Assembly: GCA_963575745.1 (NCBI GenBank)
Contig: CAUYUJ010020674.1
Coordinates: 32,501-96,500 of the forward strand
Direction: 5' to 3'
DNA length: 64,000 nucleotides
From: Prorocentrum cordatum
Taxonomy: Eukaryota > Sar > Dinophyceae > Prorocentrales > Prorocentraceae
The position numbers and the translations under genes are program-made. Below, piece after piece: positions 54,781 through 64,000 of this stretch. The notes beneath the pieces were generated by a model, which saw only the letters and a list, made by a program, of their open reading frames with translations, was not told where the DNA came from and searched no databases. Every line of letters starts with the position of its first letter. The stretch's first letter is position 1.

Positions 54781-55862
54781 TCGTGTCTGCGCCCTTTGGT
54801 GAGCCCGAAGTTCCAAATTGTAACCCCTAAATCGTTCCCATCTCTACCAGGACCTCTCGTGATCTGCCTACCCACCACTAAGTCTAACTGTAGCCTAACA
54901 GCAAGATGTATAAGGATAGGCCAATAGAGGAGGCAGGACTGGGGCACACTCACTATAACAATTAAGACAAAAAAACACAATAGTCTGACACAACACATCC
55001 AATCATCTCAACTACCAGGAAACATAAAAGGTGTGGTGAAATTCGTCACGTGACCCTCCCCAAAATATCCGATCGACATGATTGAGCTGCGAGGGGCGAG
55101 GGTGAACGAGGATGTAGTGTGGATGAGGTGCAATGGGGGAATGCGATAGCAACTTGGGGGGAGAGACGAGGAGAAACGGAGGGGGTTCATGGAGGAGGGA
55201 GTGGGCGACGCACGGAATATTGTGCAAATCAGGAGGGGCGGTGGAGGGAGGGAAGATGAGGTGTGATGGACGACGGTGAGCAAAACGACGTAGGAGCGAC
55301 GGACGACGATAAGCAGAGGATGCGGATGGGGAGGGTTGCAAGGATGAGGGTGGCGAGGATTTTTGTTGAGCTTGTTAACTGGCAGTCGTCCCACGCGCCT
55401 GCCAAGCCCGTTGCCCAGAACAAGCCCCAAGGAAGGATATAGGCGGGGGGTCACGCTTGTCCGTTCGGTCTGTCACAGTGGTATCCACCCCCTAAGGGCG
55501 CGAGCTTGCTTAGCAACGTGGGAAAGATATAGCTATATACGACGCGCGTGTGGAGGCACGTGTGAGCGCGTGCCAGGGACTAGGCGATGATATCACTGCG
55601 CGCCTTCTGTTTTGTGTTGGTGGACCGACGCTGCTGGCCAATCGACATTGGTGCATTGCAGCATGCATGCCTTGACCTTGCACACACTGGTCTGTCATCG
55701 TTACGCAGCTATGACAATTTCCGAGGATACGTGATGACATTCCTCTTGGTACCGCAGACATTGTATGAACCATTCCACACCACCACGGGCCAGGATGAAC
55801 CATTCTCAATACCCCAATAGGCGATAATCCTGGAGTTGCCCCAACCCCCTGCCTAACCAAGG
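54781..55862. other. intergenic region, no gene
   Basis: Open frames are short and Ser/Pro-rich. Isolated GATGAACCATTC units at 55767-55805 echo the minisatellite at 49155. Confidence 0.5.
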
Positions 55863-56800
55863 AGGAGGAAGTGGAGGAGGAGGAGGAGGAGGAGGAGGAG
55901 GAGGAGGAGGAGAGGGAGTGGAAGAAAAAGGAGGAGGAGGAGGAGGAGGAGGGGGAGGAGGAGGGGGAGGAGGAGGAGGAGGAGGAGGAGGAGGAGGAGG
56001 GGAGGAAAAGGAGGAGGAGGAGAAGGAGGAGAAGGAGGAGGAAAAGGAGGAGGAGGTGGAGGAGGAGGAGGAGAGGAGGATGAGGAGGAGGAGGAGGAAG
56101 TGGAGGAGGAGGAGGAGGATGAGGAGAGAGCGGGAAGAAAAGGAGGAGGAGGAGGAGAAGCAGCAGGAGCACTGGGAGCGGGCCCGGAGCGGCTCGGATC
56201 GCCGGCGCATCGGAGCGAGGTCGCACCGCCGCGCACCGGCTCCGGCTGGCAGGCCGAACCGACTCGGATGCCGCGGCCGTGGTTGCGGCCAGAGGCCGGC
56301 GCATCGGTGCGCATCGGGTCGGATCGTGGCGGCCCTGGAGAGAGAGGAGGAGGAGGAGGATGAGGAGGAGGAGGAGGAGGAGGAGGAGGAGGAGGAGGAG
56401 GAGGAGGAGGAGGAGGAGGAGGAGGAGGAGGAGGAGGAGGAGGGGGAGGGAAAGGGTGGGAAAGGGGGGGGAGGATGAGCATGAGGAGGCGGAGGAGGAG
56501 GAGGAGGAGGACGGGAAAGGGGAGGGGGGGGAGGAGGAGAATGAGGAGGAGGAGGAGGAATAGGAGGAGGAGGAGGAGGAGGAGGAGGAGGAGGAGGAGG
56601 ACGGAAAGGAGGGGGAGGAGGGGGGAGGAGGAGGAGGACGGGAAAGGGGAGGGGGGGGAGGAGGAAATGAGGATGAGCAGGAGGATGATGCGTAGGGAGG
56701 AGGAGGAGGAGGAGGAGGAGAGGGGCAAGGGTGAGGAGGGGAGGAGAGAATGAGGAGGAGGAGGAGGAGGAGGAGGAGGAGAGGAGGAGGAGGAGGGGGG
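55863..56800. repeat. long (GGA)n region interrupted by a GC-rich insert
   Basis: GGA triplets at 55863-56155 and 56340-56800 surround a GC-rich segment at 56160-56340. The minus strand has Ser/Pro/Leu open frames of up to 535 codons, entirely due to the triplets. Confidence 0.9.
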
Positions 56801-56889
56801 GGGGAAGGGAAAGGGAGGGGAGGAGGGGCGGTCGGTCTCGCGCTGGCCTCGGGCAGGGACCGCCCGCAGGTGGGTGCTCCCTGCGGCGT

Positions 56890-57010
56890 CGAGGAGGAGA
56901 GGCGATGGCAACCTCGACGCGCGAATGTCGGCGCGGTCGGACCCGTGGTTGTCGGAGAGGAGATGCGAGGGCAACCTACGCGCGAATGTCGGCGCAGTCG
57001 AACCCGTTTT
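56890..57010. repeat. two-copy 50-bp direct repeat
   Basis: GGCAACCTCGACGCGCGAAT plus GTCGGCGC and a later GGCAACCTACGCGCGAATGT plus CGGCGC, each followed by (G/A)GTCG(G/A)ACCCG. A simple local duplication; no gene assigned. Confidence 0.6.
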
Positions 57011-57329
57011 TCTGCGTCGCTCGTGTGGGTGTGCCCATGTGCCCCGTTGGGCGCCACAGCGCGTCGCTGGTAGCTGGGTTCCTCGACGGTGAGTGCCTGT
57101 GCGATCGCGTGCACCATGCAGGATGCACGCTGCCACCACGCAGTCGCAGCGGGCGACGCTGGCGAAGCAGCTGCATCTCCTTAGGCGCGGCTTTTGATTG
57201 TATGACTGGAGCGCGGCAGTCGCCCTCTGCATGGTGCCTCAAGCAGCCCCAGTATTCCTTTTTAGGGTGTGCCCTCGCCTTGGAAATAACAAAATATTGG
57301 GCATCCTCACTCCTACTCCATCCCATCAC

Positions 57330-57491
57330 CATCACAATCATCAGAATCCTCCTCCTCTGTATCACCGCCACCACCAACACCACCACCATCATGATCATCA
57401 TCACCAGCATCACCATTACCATTACCATCACCATCACCATCAACATGACCATCATCATCATCACCATCACCATCACCATCATCATCATCAG

Positions 57492-57526
<35 letters not shown>

Positions 57527-57641
57527 GCAGCATCATACTCATCAGCATCATCATCGGCGTCATCATTATCGTCATGAGCATCGTCATCATCACAAGGATT
57601 AGTAGAACCATCATAAACACCATCATCATCAAAATCATCAC

Positions 57642-57734
<93 letters not shown>

Positions 57735-57781
57735 CATCATCGTCATCATCATGATCATCATCATCATCAGCAGCAGCAGCA

Positions 57782-57816
<35 letters not shown>

Positions 57817-57870
57817 ATCATCATCATCATCATCACCAGCATCATCTCAATCATCTGCATCACCACCAGC
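57330..57870. repeat. (CAT)n / (CAC CAT)n microsatellite
   Basis: About 540 bp of CATCAC and CATCAT triplets, with occasional CAGCAG and CGTCAT. All frames stay open as poly-His, poly-Ile, poly-Ser/Thr or poly-Met. Confidence 0.95.
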
Positions 57871-59940
57871 ATCAGCACAATCCTCCTCAGATGCTTAATA
57901 TCATTTCTCCTCCTCCTCCTCCTCATCTTGCCTCGCTTCCTCACCGCACACCCGACATCGTCGGCTCCTGCTCTTGACGTCCTTGCCCACCACGCGTCCT
58001 CCTCCTCGTTATCATCCACATCCTTCGTCTCATCCTTCATCCTTCTACGCAATCTCCGCCTCGCTCACTCAAAGATCCCGCCTCCGCCTCATCCCCCTCC
58101 ACCCTTCCTGGCTGTGTTCTCCTGTATGCTGCCTCACCAGCTCTCTCGCCAGGAGCACCTCCCCCGCCGGCGGCGGCGGCATCGTTGGGCGCTGTGTCTT
58201 CCCTCATGGAATTATCACACGGACCGGAGTCCCCATGGAAGTCCCCAACCCGAGTCCTCAAAGCTCAACGACGAGGACACCCCCGCGCGCTGGTACCAAC
58301 TAGGGTGGTGCAACCTGAGACCTCCAAGTCCCTGGTGGAACCCCTAACTGGAAACTGGAATTACGCTCGCCTTGTGCCACGCTGCCTTCCTCAACATCGC
58401 GGTCCTTTGCCATGTAGTCGACGTCGACCTCAGGGTCGTGACACTCTTCGGGATGCCGATGCTGCACCTGCAACTCCTCGGCCTCCTCCTCCTCTTCCTC
58501 CTCGCTTCTCCCGTTCTTAGGGAGCTCCAGAAAACGACGCATGCGCCAAGTCACGTGCGCGAGTACTCCCCTTCTAAGACCGCCCTCATCTCACGAACGC
58601 CCGCGCACCGCGCTTTATCGAGACATGCATGCGAATGACGTCTTGGTATCACACCTGCTTCCTCCCACCGGCAGTACACGTCGGTCGGAATAAGTAGGTA
58701 AAAGCATGATAATTGGAAGGCGGATAAAACAGGTGAGGTTTAGGCCCTCCCAGAGGAGCAAACCATCTCAAAAGCATTTCGTCTCTTGAAGTAGGAAGGC
58801 GCTAGAAAATACCGACTTTCAACGACCAACGTGTATAACCGAAGATGCGAAACATTCGGAGGATATATGTCTCGGAAGCCTGGGGGACGCAGGCCATGCA
58901 GGCATACAAACGCTGCGGCAGTAGTGCTGCGGCGACCTGAGCGTATATGTTAAGACATGGGCCACATCGCCTGCGAGCACGTGCCAGTCGGTCTGAAGAC
59001 AAGGGTAGACACATAAAAAAGGAAGGCGTTGGATGTAGATTGGGCTTCCACCGACGCCCTGAATAGGAGGGAAGGAAGCCGATCGATCCTTGAAGTAGGA
59101 AGGCGCCCAAGGTAGATTGGGATCTGGGAATCCATAAATACTTACTTTCCACGGCCAGCGTGGACTTCCAAATCTGAGCTGTGGCGTGCGCAAGGTGCAG
59201 AGCGTGCGCAATGAGAAACGCGCGCACCATGTATCCTGCATACGTCGGCCACGCGAGGCACGAAGCGGAGTTTCCTCTGGCCCTTTCGAGATTCCCTGGG
59301 TTGACTACAGCAGATCCTGTTTTCCGGCGCACAGTTTTGGGAGAAGGAGGGAAGAGGGAACGATCGCGCAGTGCCAATGCATACGCGATTGACCTCTGCA
59401 AGAGGAACTGGCAAGTCCATTAGGCTGCTGTGTTGACTACCACGGCTCTCCGATAGCCTCAAGCCGGCCTGGGGGGCCACGATTCGCCTAACCAGGCGGC
59501 CTCCGAAGCGGCCAAGACGCCACGAAAGGCTCCCAAGATGCGCCCCAAGAGGGTCCAAACGGCCTCCTGCACGCAGGGTAAACGGAGGGCCCCTACCCAA
59601 CAAAACGTTCGAGGCCCAAAAACCGTGTGCTGACAGACAGCGTGATGACCTCGAAGTCCTTCACCGCGCGGTCCGTCACCGCACGGTCTCGGGACCTCGG
59701 AGGCCCCGCTCGCCCGAGACTTCCTCGCAGAGCGACCCGAGCCCCAAAACGGATGTGACCCCGAATTCCCACTGACTCACCGCGCGGCGTGGTCACCACA
59801 CCGTTTCGGGGCGGCCAGCTTAGGAGGCCAGAAGCGAACTGTGTATCCCCCCCACCGCACGATTTCTAAGGGGGGGAGGTGGGGCTCACTTCGTTCGGGA
59901 CCTCCAAGCGAAGTGAACCCACCTTCTTCCCCCTTAGAAC
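57871..59940. other. intergenic region with a diverged 300-bp direct repeat
   Basis: CTTGAAGTAGGAAGGCGC followed by a (C/T)GACTTTCAACG or TTACTTTCCACG word and CAGCGTG/CAACGTG occurs at 58788-58840 and again at 59091-59165, suggesting an old direct repeat. The rest is unique-looking without a gene. Confidence 0.5.
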
Positions 59941-59945
59941 AGGAC

Positions 59946-60131
59946 AGGTAAAAACGACACGAACATAAACTTTCGACGGTCCGCGCGGATTTCTTGGATT
60001 TGCGCCGGACCCCCTCCCTGGCGCGCGGATGGGCGGCGCCAGAGGCGCCGCCGCCAGGGGGGCCCAGCGCAAATCCAAGAAATCCGCGCGGAGCGCCAAC
60101 AGTTTACGTTTACGGCGTGTTTGTCGTCTTT
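59946..60131. mobile_element. fold-back element with arms of about 60 bp
   Basis: The inner arms are exact: CGCGCGGATTTCTTGGATTT at about 59983 and its complement at about 60067-60090. The similarity continues outwards through a gapped match (AAAACGACACGAACATAAAC against the complement of GTTTACGTTTACGGCGTGTT). The loop is GC-rich with its own palindrome GGCGGCGCC...GGCGCCGCC. It could fold into a very stable hairpin. Confidence 0.7.
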
Positions 60132-60308
60132 GATAGAAATCGTGGGGTGATCGCGTGGCGTTCGCATGTGGCCGCCGACAGCTCCCCGGCGCCGCTGGGT
60201 GCCGGGGAGGCGGCCCGGCCCCACTCTGCGGGCGAGGCGCCGCGCCGCCACCGCTTCGCACGCCGCGGCGGGGGTGGCCCTCATGCTCGGGGGCGCGCAG
60301 GCATGGAC

Positions 60309-60496
60309 TACAGTCGGGGCGTTGACCTACGGAACCCTAAATAAGGAACGGGGCCCCTTTTTTCCATAAGATCATAAGTTGAACTTCGACCTCCCATGGA
60401 AAACCATAGGAAAACAGAAGGCAAACTGTAGAACAGTCAAGGAACACCGAGCCCCTCCCCAACGAAAAGGGTTCCTTCTTCACTGCCCCGACTGTA
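60309..60496. mobile_element. MITE-like element F4, copy 3, TA target duplication
   Basis: Ends CAGTCGGGGC and the complement of CAGTCGGGGCA, flanked by TA. The interior is as in the other two F4 copies. Confidence 0.8.
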
Positions 60497-60639
60497 GCGA
60501 CCCATTGATCTGGCGCGCGGTCGCCAACTCCGTGGATCGGGGGAGGTGCCCTCCCCACAATGCGGCCGGTGCCGCCCCGTTCGGCGGCGGGAATCCGCGG
60601 CGGAGATCCGCGGACCCGTCGCTAGTCCACGCCCCCACA

Positions 60640-60790
60640 CGCCCGACATACCGCTGACCTCCTCCTGGAGGAGGAGGAGGAGGAGGAGGAGGAGGAGGAG
60701 GAGGAGGAGGAGGGGAAGGAGGAGGAGGAGGAGGAGGAGGAGCAGGAGGAGGAGGAGGAGGATTGTCGGGCGCCCGACAAACACGCCCGT
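60640..60790. repeat. (GGA)n tract between inverted GTCGGGCG words
   Basis: ACACGCCCGACATACC stands before and TTGTCGGGCGCCCGACAA after a GGA tract (60663-60765). The words match the terminal sequence of the GTCGGGC element family and may be its remains. Confidence 0.55.
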
Positions 60791-61195
60791 TGCGATCGCG
60801 TGACATGTTGCTGCCACACACGCTGCAGCCCATCCTGCCTCGCCCTGCTGCGGCCCCGCCTGCCCCGCTCCCTCCCGCTGCTGGGCAGGGCCTGCCTGGC
60901 AGAGGGAGCAGGAACAACGAAAGGCGACACCAGCACCACCAGGGCGAGGAGATGCGAGGAGGCGAGGGGGCTCTCCCTGGCGGTGTGGTCCCCTCCTCTC
61001 GCTCGAGACGTCCCCAGCCTCCAGCTCGGGGAGGCATCGTGGAATTCCTCGCTGGAGGTGGGCCCACTGGTGGTGTTGGCATCGCTTGCCCTCCCTCCGA
61101 AGGAAGGAAACCAAAACAGACATCCAAAGAACAGAGGGAGCCCGGAGGCACCTAGTCGGCTTCACCCAAGGGTGACCCTGGGTAAGGAGTGATTT
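60791..61195. other. intergenic spacer, no gene
   Basis: GC-rich unique-looking sequence. Open frames overlap on both strands with no conserved-looking motif. Confidence 0.5.
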
Positions 61196-61363
61196 GAGGG
61201 GGCCCAGGGACACAAGTACCTCAATACGCACAAATCCCGAGCTTTCCCATATCGTCTCACATGTTCTTGATTTTCGTCCTGCCCCCCACTGACCATATTA
61301 GTTTCCCATATTTACATGGGAATCGACGATTATTCATGCCTGCATGTTTCTTTCCCTCCTGAT
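61196..61363. mobile_element. dispersed element F5, copy 5
   Basis: Starts TGAGGGGGCCCAGGGACACA and ends TTTCTTTCCCTCCTGA; the interior is more diverged than in the other copies. It is followed directly by a diverged F7 piece (CCGGGATAACTTCGG). Confidence 0.6.
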
Positions 61364-61758
61364 GGCTGGACGTCCGAAATATCCGGGATAACTTCGGTCT
61401 GCGGTATTTCTGGTTAGTAAGGGTCCGAACTCTATACAGCGACGCTGTTTTCTGGCCACGCACTAAAACTCGCACAGAAAAGAGGATCCTGGTGTATACG
61501 GGATCCTGGTGTATACATCTTCCGTCGTCTCCCCAGAAAAACGAGGAAAAAGTATACACCACACCACCCCGACGTTGCCCCCGATCCTCAAAAAATCCTG
61601 GGATTGACAAGCAGCCAACCACTGGTAATGTATATTTTCCAGTTTCCGAGTTTGGGCCCCCGAGGCGCGAATATGTAGTTGGTTACCCCTGACTGCCCTC
61701 AGCCCTGATGCTCCGGGAGGGTTGGACGCCCGAGGCGCGAATCTGCAGCTACCATTGG

Positions 61759-61915
61759 GTCGGGCCTTTCCCCCTACATGGAAATCTTGGAGAACAAATC
61801 TAAACAAAAAACATCGACACATGCTCCCAAATTGGCAACGTATAATTCGAACATAGTCCCCAGACTATTTTCTTACTATTGTTAAATATTCCTCCTGTAG
61901 AGGGACGCGCCCGAC
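61759..61915. mobile_element. short inverted-repeat element, second array-free relative of 2312-5153
   Basis: About 157 bp bounded by GTCGGGCCTTTCCCCCTACA and the complement of GTCGGGCGCGTCCCTCTACA. The interior shares CATGCTCCCAAA, GAACATAGTCC and CAGACTATT with the copies at 42211 and 2330. Confidence 0.8.
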
Positions 61916-62009
61916 TTACAGCTACCCGTGACTGCCCCCAGCCCTGATGCCTCGGAACCCTGACGTGACCCACGGTGCGCAGCTTTCGGAGGCCTCGCGT
62001 GGGCGCGCA

Positions 62010-62205
62010 CCTCCTCCTCCTCCTCCTCCTCCTCCTCCTCCTCCTCCTCCCTCCTCCTCCTCCCTCCCTCCTCCCCTCCCTCCTCCTCCTCCTCTCCTCC
62101 TCTCCTCCTCTCTCCTCATCGTCCTCCTCCTCCTCCTCCCTCCTCCTCCTCCTCCCCCTCCTCCTCCCTCCTCCTCCCCCTCCTCCTCCCCCTCCTCCTC
62201 CTTTC
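62010..62205. repeat. (TCC)n tract
   Basis: TCC triplets with many slips. Open frames of Ser/Pro/Leu or Arg/Glu/Gly cross it on both strands and are artefacts. Confidence 0.85.
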
Positions 62206-62311
62206 GGGGGGGAGGGGGGGGGGCCAACACACAAGCGCGCAAGAGACGCCACTGCCGCCTCTGCCGCTCGGCGCTCGGGGGGGGGCCCTCGCGCGGGCGC
62301 GCACCCACGAA

Positions 62312-62680
62312 GGTCACCCCAGCGAAGGGCCACTCTGGTGCGTGGCCGAGGGCGGCTGGACTCTGGGCCCCCGAAATGGGTACGGAAAGAATGGGCACCC
62401 AAGAAGGTCACCCCAGCGCAGGGCCACTCTGGTGAGTGGCCGAGGGCGGCTGGACTCTGGGCCCCCAAAATGGGTACGCAAAGAATGGGCACCCAAAAGG
62501 TCACCCCAGCGCAGGGCCACTCTGGTGCGTGGCCGAAGGAGGCTGGACTCTGGACGCCCGAAAAGGGTACGGAAAGGATGGGCATCCAAAGGTCACCCCA
62601 GCGAAGGGCCACTCTCGTGCGTGGTCGAGGGAGGCTGGACTTCGGACGCCCGAAATGGATACGGAAAGAATGGGTGCTAC
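62312..62680 (+). repeat. minisatellite of 92-94 bp, four units
   Basis: The unit begins GGTCACCCCAGCG(A/C)AGGG and contains CGTGGCCGAGGGCGGCTGGA and AATGGGTACGGAAAGAATGG. Starts are at 62312, 62406, 62499 and 62591. A partial unit (CGTGGTCGAGGGAGGCTGGA) reappears at 62990-63010, beyond the F3 element. Confidence 0.85.
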
Positions 62681-62684
62681 TCGC

Positions 62685-62803
62685 CATCGCTCGGACGTTC
62701 AATTCCCGTGCATTTTTCGGTTTCGGGCGTGTTTTTTGGCTCGATGGTCCAGGATCGTCCTCAATGGTTCCCGCCGAGAAAAAATGCACACGTCCGAGCG
62801 ATG
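62685..62803. mobile_element. MITE-like element F3, copy 4, at the end of the 93-bp array
   Basis: Ends CATCGCTCGGACGTTC and the complement of CATCGCTCGGACGTG. It sits between the fourth unit of the minisatellite and sequence resembling 27480-27660 (CAACAGATGTTGTCCCAAGC, CAGCGGCCGCTGT). Confidence 0.75.
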
Positions 62804-62809
62804 CCCGGA

Positions 62810-62970
62810 CTATGCCCAACAACAGATGTTGTCCCAAGCCAGCAGCGGCCGCTGTGGGGCAGGCGGCCTCCTGTCTCGAATGGACGCAGGCCGCGGCGGC
62901 GCGGACAGCGAGCCCTCTTCAGAATGAGCAGGAACTGCTCTTGGGCATCGTACCCACTCTTTCCGTACCC
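62810..62970. repeat. dispersed repeat F12 shared with 27490-27650
   Basis: Both places share CCCAACAACAGATGTTGTCC/CCACAACAAATGTTGTCC, then AGCGGCCGCTGT, GGGCAGGCGGCC, GAATGGACGCAGGCCGCGGC and AGGAACTGCT(C/G)TTGGGCAT. About 160 bp, non-coding. The sequence CAACAGATGTTG is palindromic. Confidence 0.65.
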
Positions 62971-63299
62971 ATTTCGGGCGTCCAGATGTGCGTGGTCGAG
63001 GGAGGCTGGACGGAGGCCCCCCCCCCCCCGCAGAGAAGGGGCCCGCCGCCTTCTCTTTCGCGCCCGGCGGCTCCGGGGAGCTGGCCGGCGCGGCCGCCGA
63101 GCCCTGGGCGGGGCGCCGCGCCGCCGCCGCTTCGCGGGCCGCGGCAGGGGAGGTCCTCCTGCCGCTGCCGCTCGTGCTGAGCTGACGGCACCTGCCGTCT
63201 ACCCTGCGGGCACCCTCGCATCTGTGACCTGCGTGTCGTCCTCGCTCGGACGTGTAAAGATTGGAATATAGTATGCAACAAGTGGATGTGTTAATCTGC

Positions 63300-63502
63300 A
63301 CAAGCTGAAAGCCATGTATGTATACATGTGTATATATATATACATACCCATCTATAGTTCTGTCTGCAATCATTTCTCGTCGCAGTTCACGCATGTATAA
63401 CGTACCTCCAGATGTACCTATCTCTCTCTCTCTCGCTCTCTAGAAATACTTCCGTACATCTATACATATGCACATATATATATATACATGTATGTATGTA
63501 TG

Positions 63503-63533
<31 letters not shown>

Positions 63534-64000
63534 TTCGTTCTCTCATCTCTGATCGATCCGCCACCGTGCCCTCTGGCACGTCGAGGCGTGCAAAAAAAAT
63601 GCCAGGGCCTGTCTGGTAGGGCTTGTTGAAGTCCAATAAGAGACCGCATGTCCCTCCACTCAATGACTTTCGCGCGCACTCCCCCCCTACTCATGGAGGC
63701 CCCATTCCCTCTTGCCCGCTCGAGGACGATGCCCTTCCTGCACGAGAGCTCATGCCCGACCACCCCCTTCAGCGCGTGCCTGCTCGAGGATGGTGCGCTG
63801 CCCGCGTGGCAGCGAGTGCTGAGCCCTCATTCCACGCGCACCCGCTCGAGGAACGTGCACTGCCCACATGGCTGCTAACTCCTAGACCCCTCCTGCCACG
63901 CGCGGCCGCTCGAGGACTGCGCACACTTCCTGCACTCCCAGGCGCTGCTCCCGAGCGCCACAGGGCATCCAAAGACATGATCCCGTGTTAAAAAAACGAC
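63300..64000. repeat. AT-rich microsatellites, then gene-free sequence to the window end
   Basis: TATG/TATA repeats lie at 63318-63345 and 63470-63533, and (TC)n at 63420-63440. The remaining sequence to the end contains three loosely repeated units with GCTCGAGGA and GTGC.CTGCCC (63715-63930), about 90 bp apart. No gene was seen. Confidence 0.65.

Noticed and set aside
55510-57232. Ser/Pro/Leu-rich open frames of 459 and 535 codons on the minus strand
   Set aside because: They run through (GGA)n tracts; composition explains the lack of stops.

Overview
This window looks like nuclear DNA of a dinoflagellate, probably a GC-rich species of the Prorocentrum/Polarella kind; the species itself is an inference. 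The evidence is: (1) genes lie in long same-strand blocks; (2) exons can be joined in frame only if most introns start with GC or GA instead of GT and end in AG; (3) the encoded proteins have the layout of multicopy, mostly uncharacterised dinoflagellate families; (4) a stand-alone cytosine-5 DNA methyltransferase-like gene is present; (5) the space between genes is packed with short inverted-repeat elements, minisatellites and (GGA/TCC)n or (CAT)n tracts. No bacterial-type operons, rRNA, tRNA or CRISPR were seen.

Layout. 1-7.5 kb: simple repeats and a 2.84-kb terminal-inverted-repeat element (2312-5153) that carries a 77-bp tandem array. 7.6-25.6 kb: a minus-strand gene block read from right to left: gene A (25558-18118, 9 exons, about 1503 aa, with a split HMG-box-like segment and a C-terminal Cys/His module), a DNA methyltransferase-like gene (15110-13449, intronless, 553 aa) and gene B (12634-7587, 5 exons, N-terminal Cys-pair zinc-binding-like domain). 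25.6-43 kb: no convincing gene; small inverted-repeat elements of at least six families, and three more tandem-array regions (32.4-34.0, 34.95-36.35 and 36.56-39.12 kb). 43.3-54.8 kb: a plus-strand block with gene C (43287-47781, transposase-like layout), gene D (50150-52741, a paralogue of gene B) and a possible gene fragment (54101-54780). 54.8-64 kb: simple repeats, a fold-back element, more small elements and a 93-bp array.

How it fits together. Genes A and C look like full or nearly full members of two mobile-element-like dinoflagellate families. Both have an acidic motif after a predicted strand, a long helical middle, a Gly/Asp-rich acidic linker and a C-terminal Cys/His module. Genes B and D are paralogues and each carries one +1 frame disruption at a different place, so they may be decaying or contain assembly errors. 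The best leads are an intron of gene A bounded by a perfect 27-bp inverted repeat (an introner-like element), and a composite repeat in which a conserved end module, a TCC tract and different minisatellite arrays recur in the same order four times, once inside a DNA-transposon-like pair of inverted repeats. All exon borders were derived by hand from reading frame and AG acceptors and need transcript evidence.
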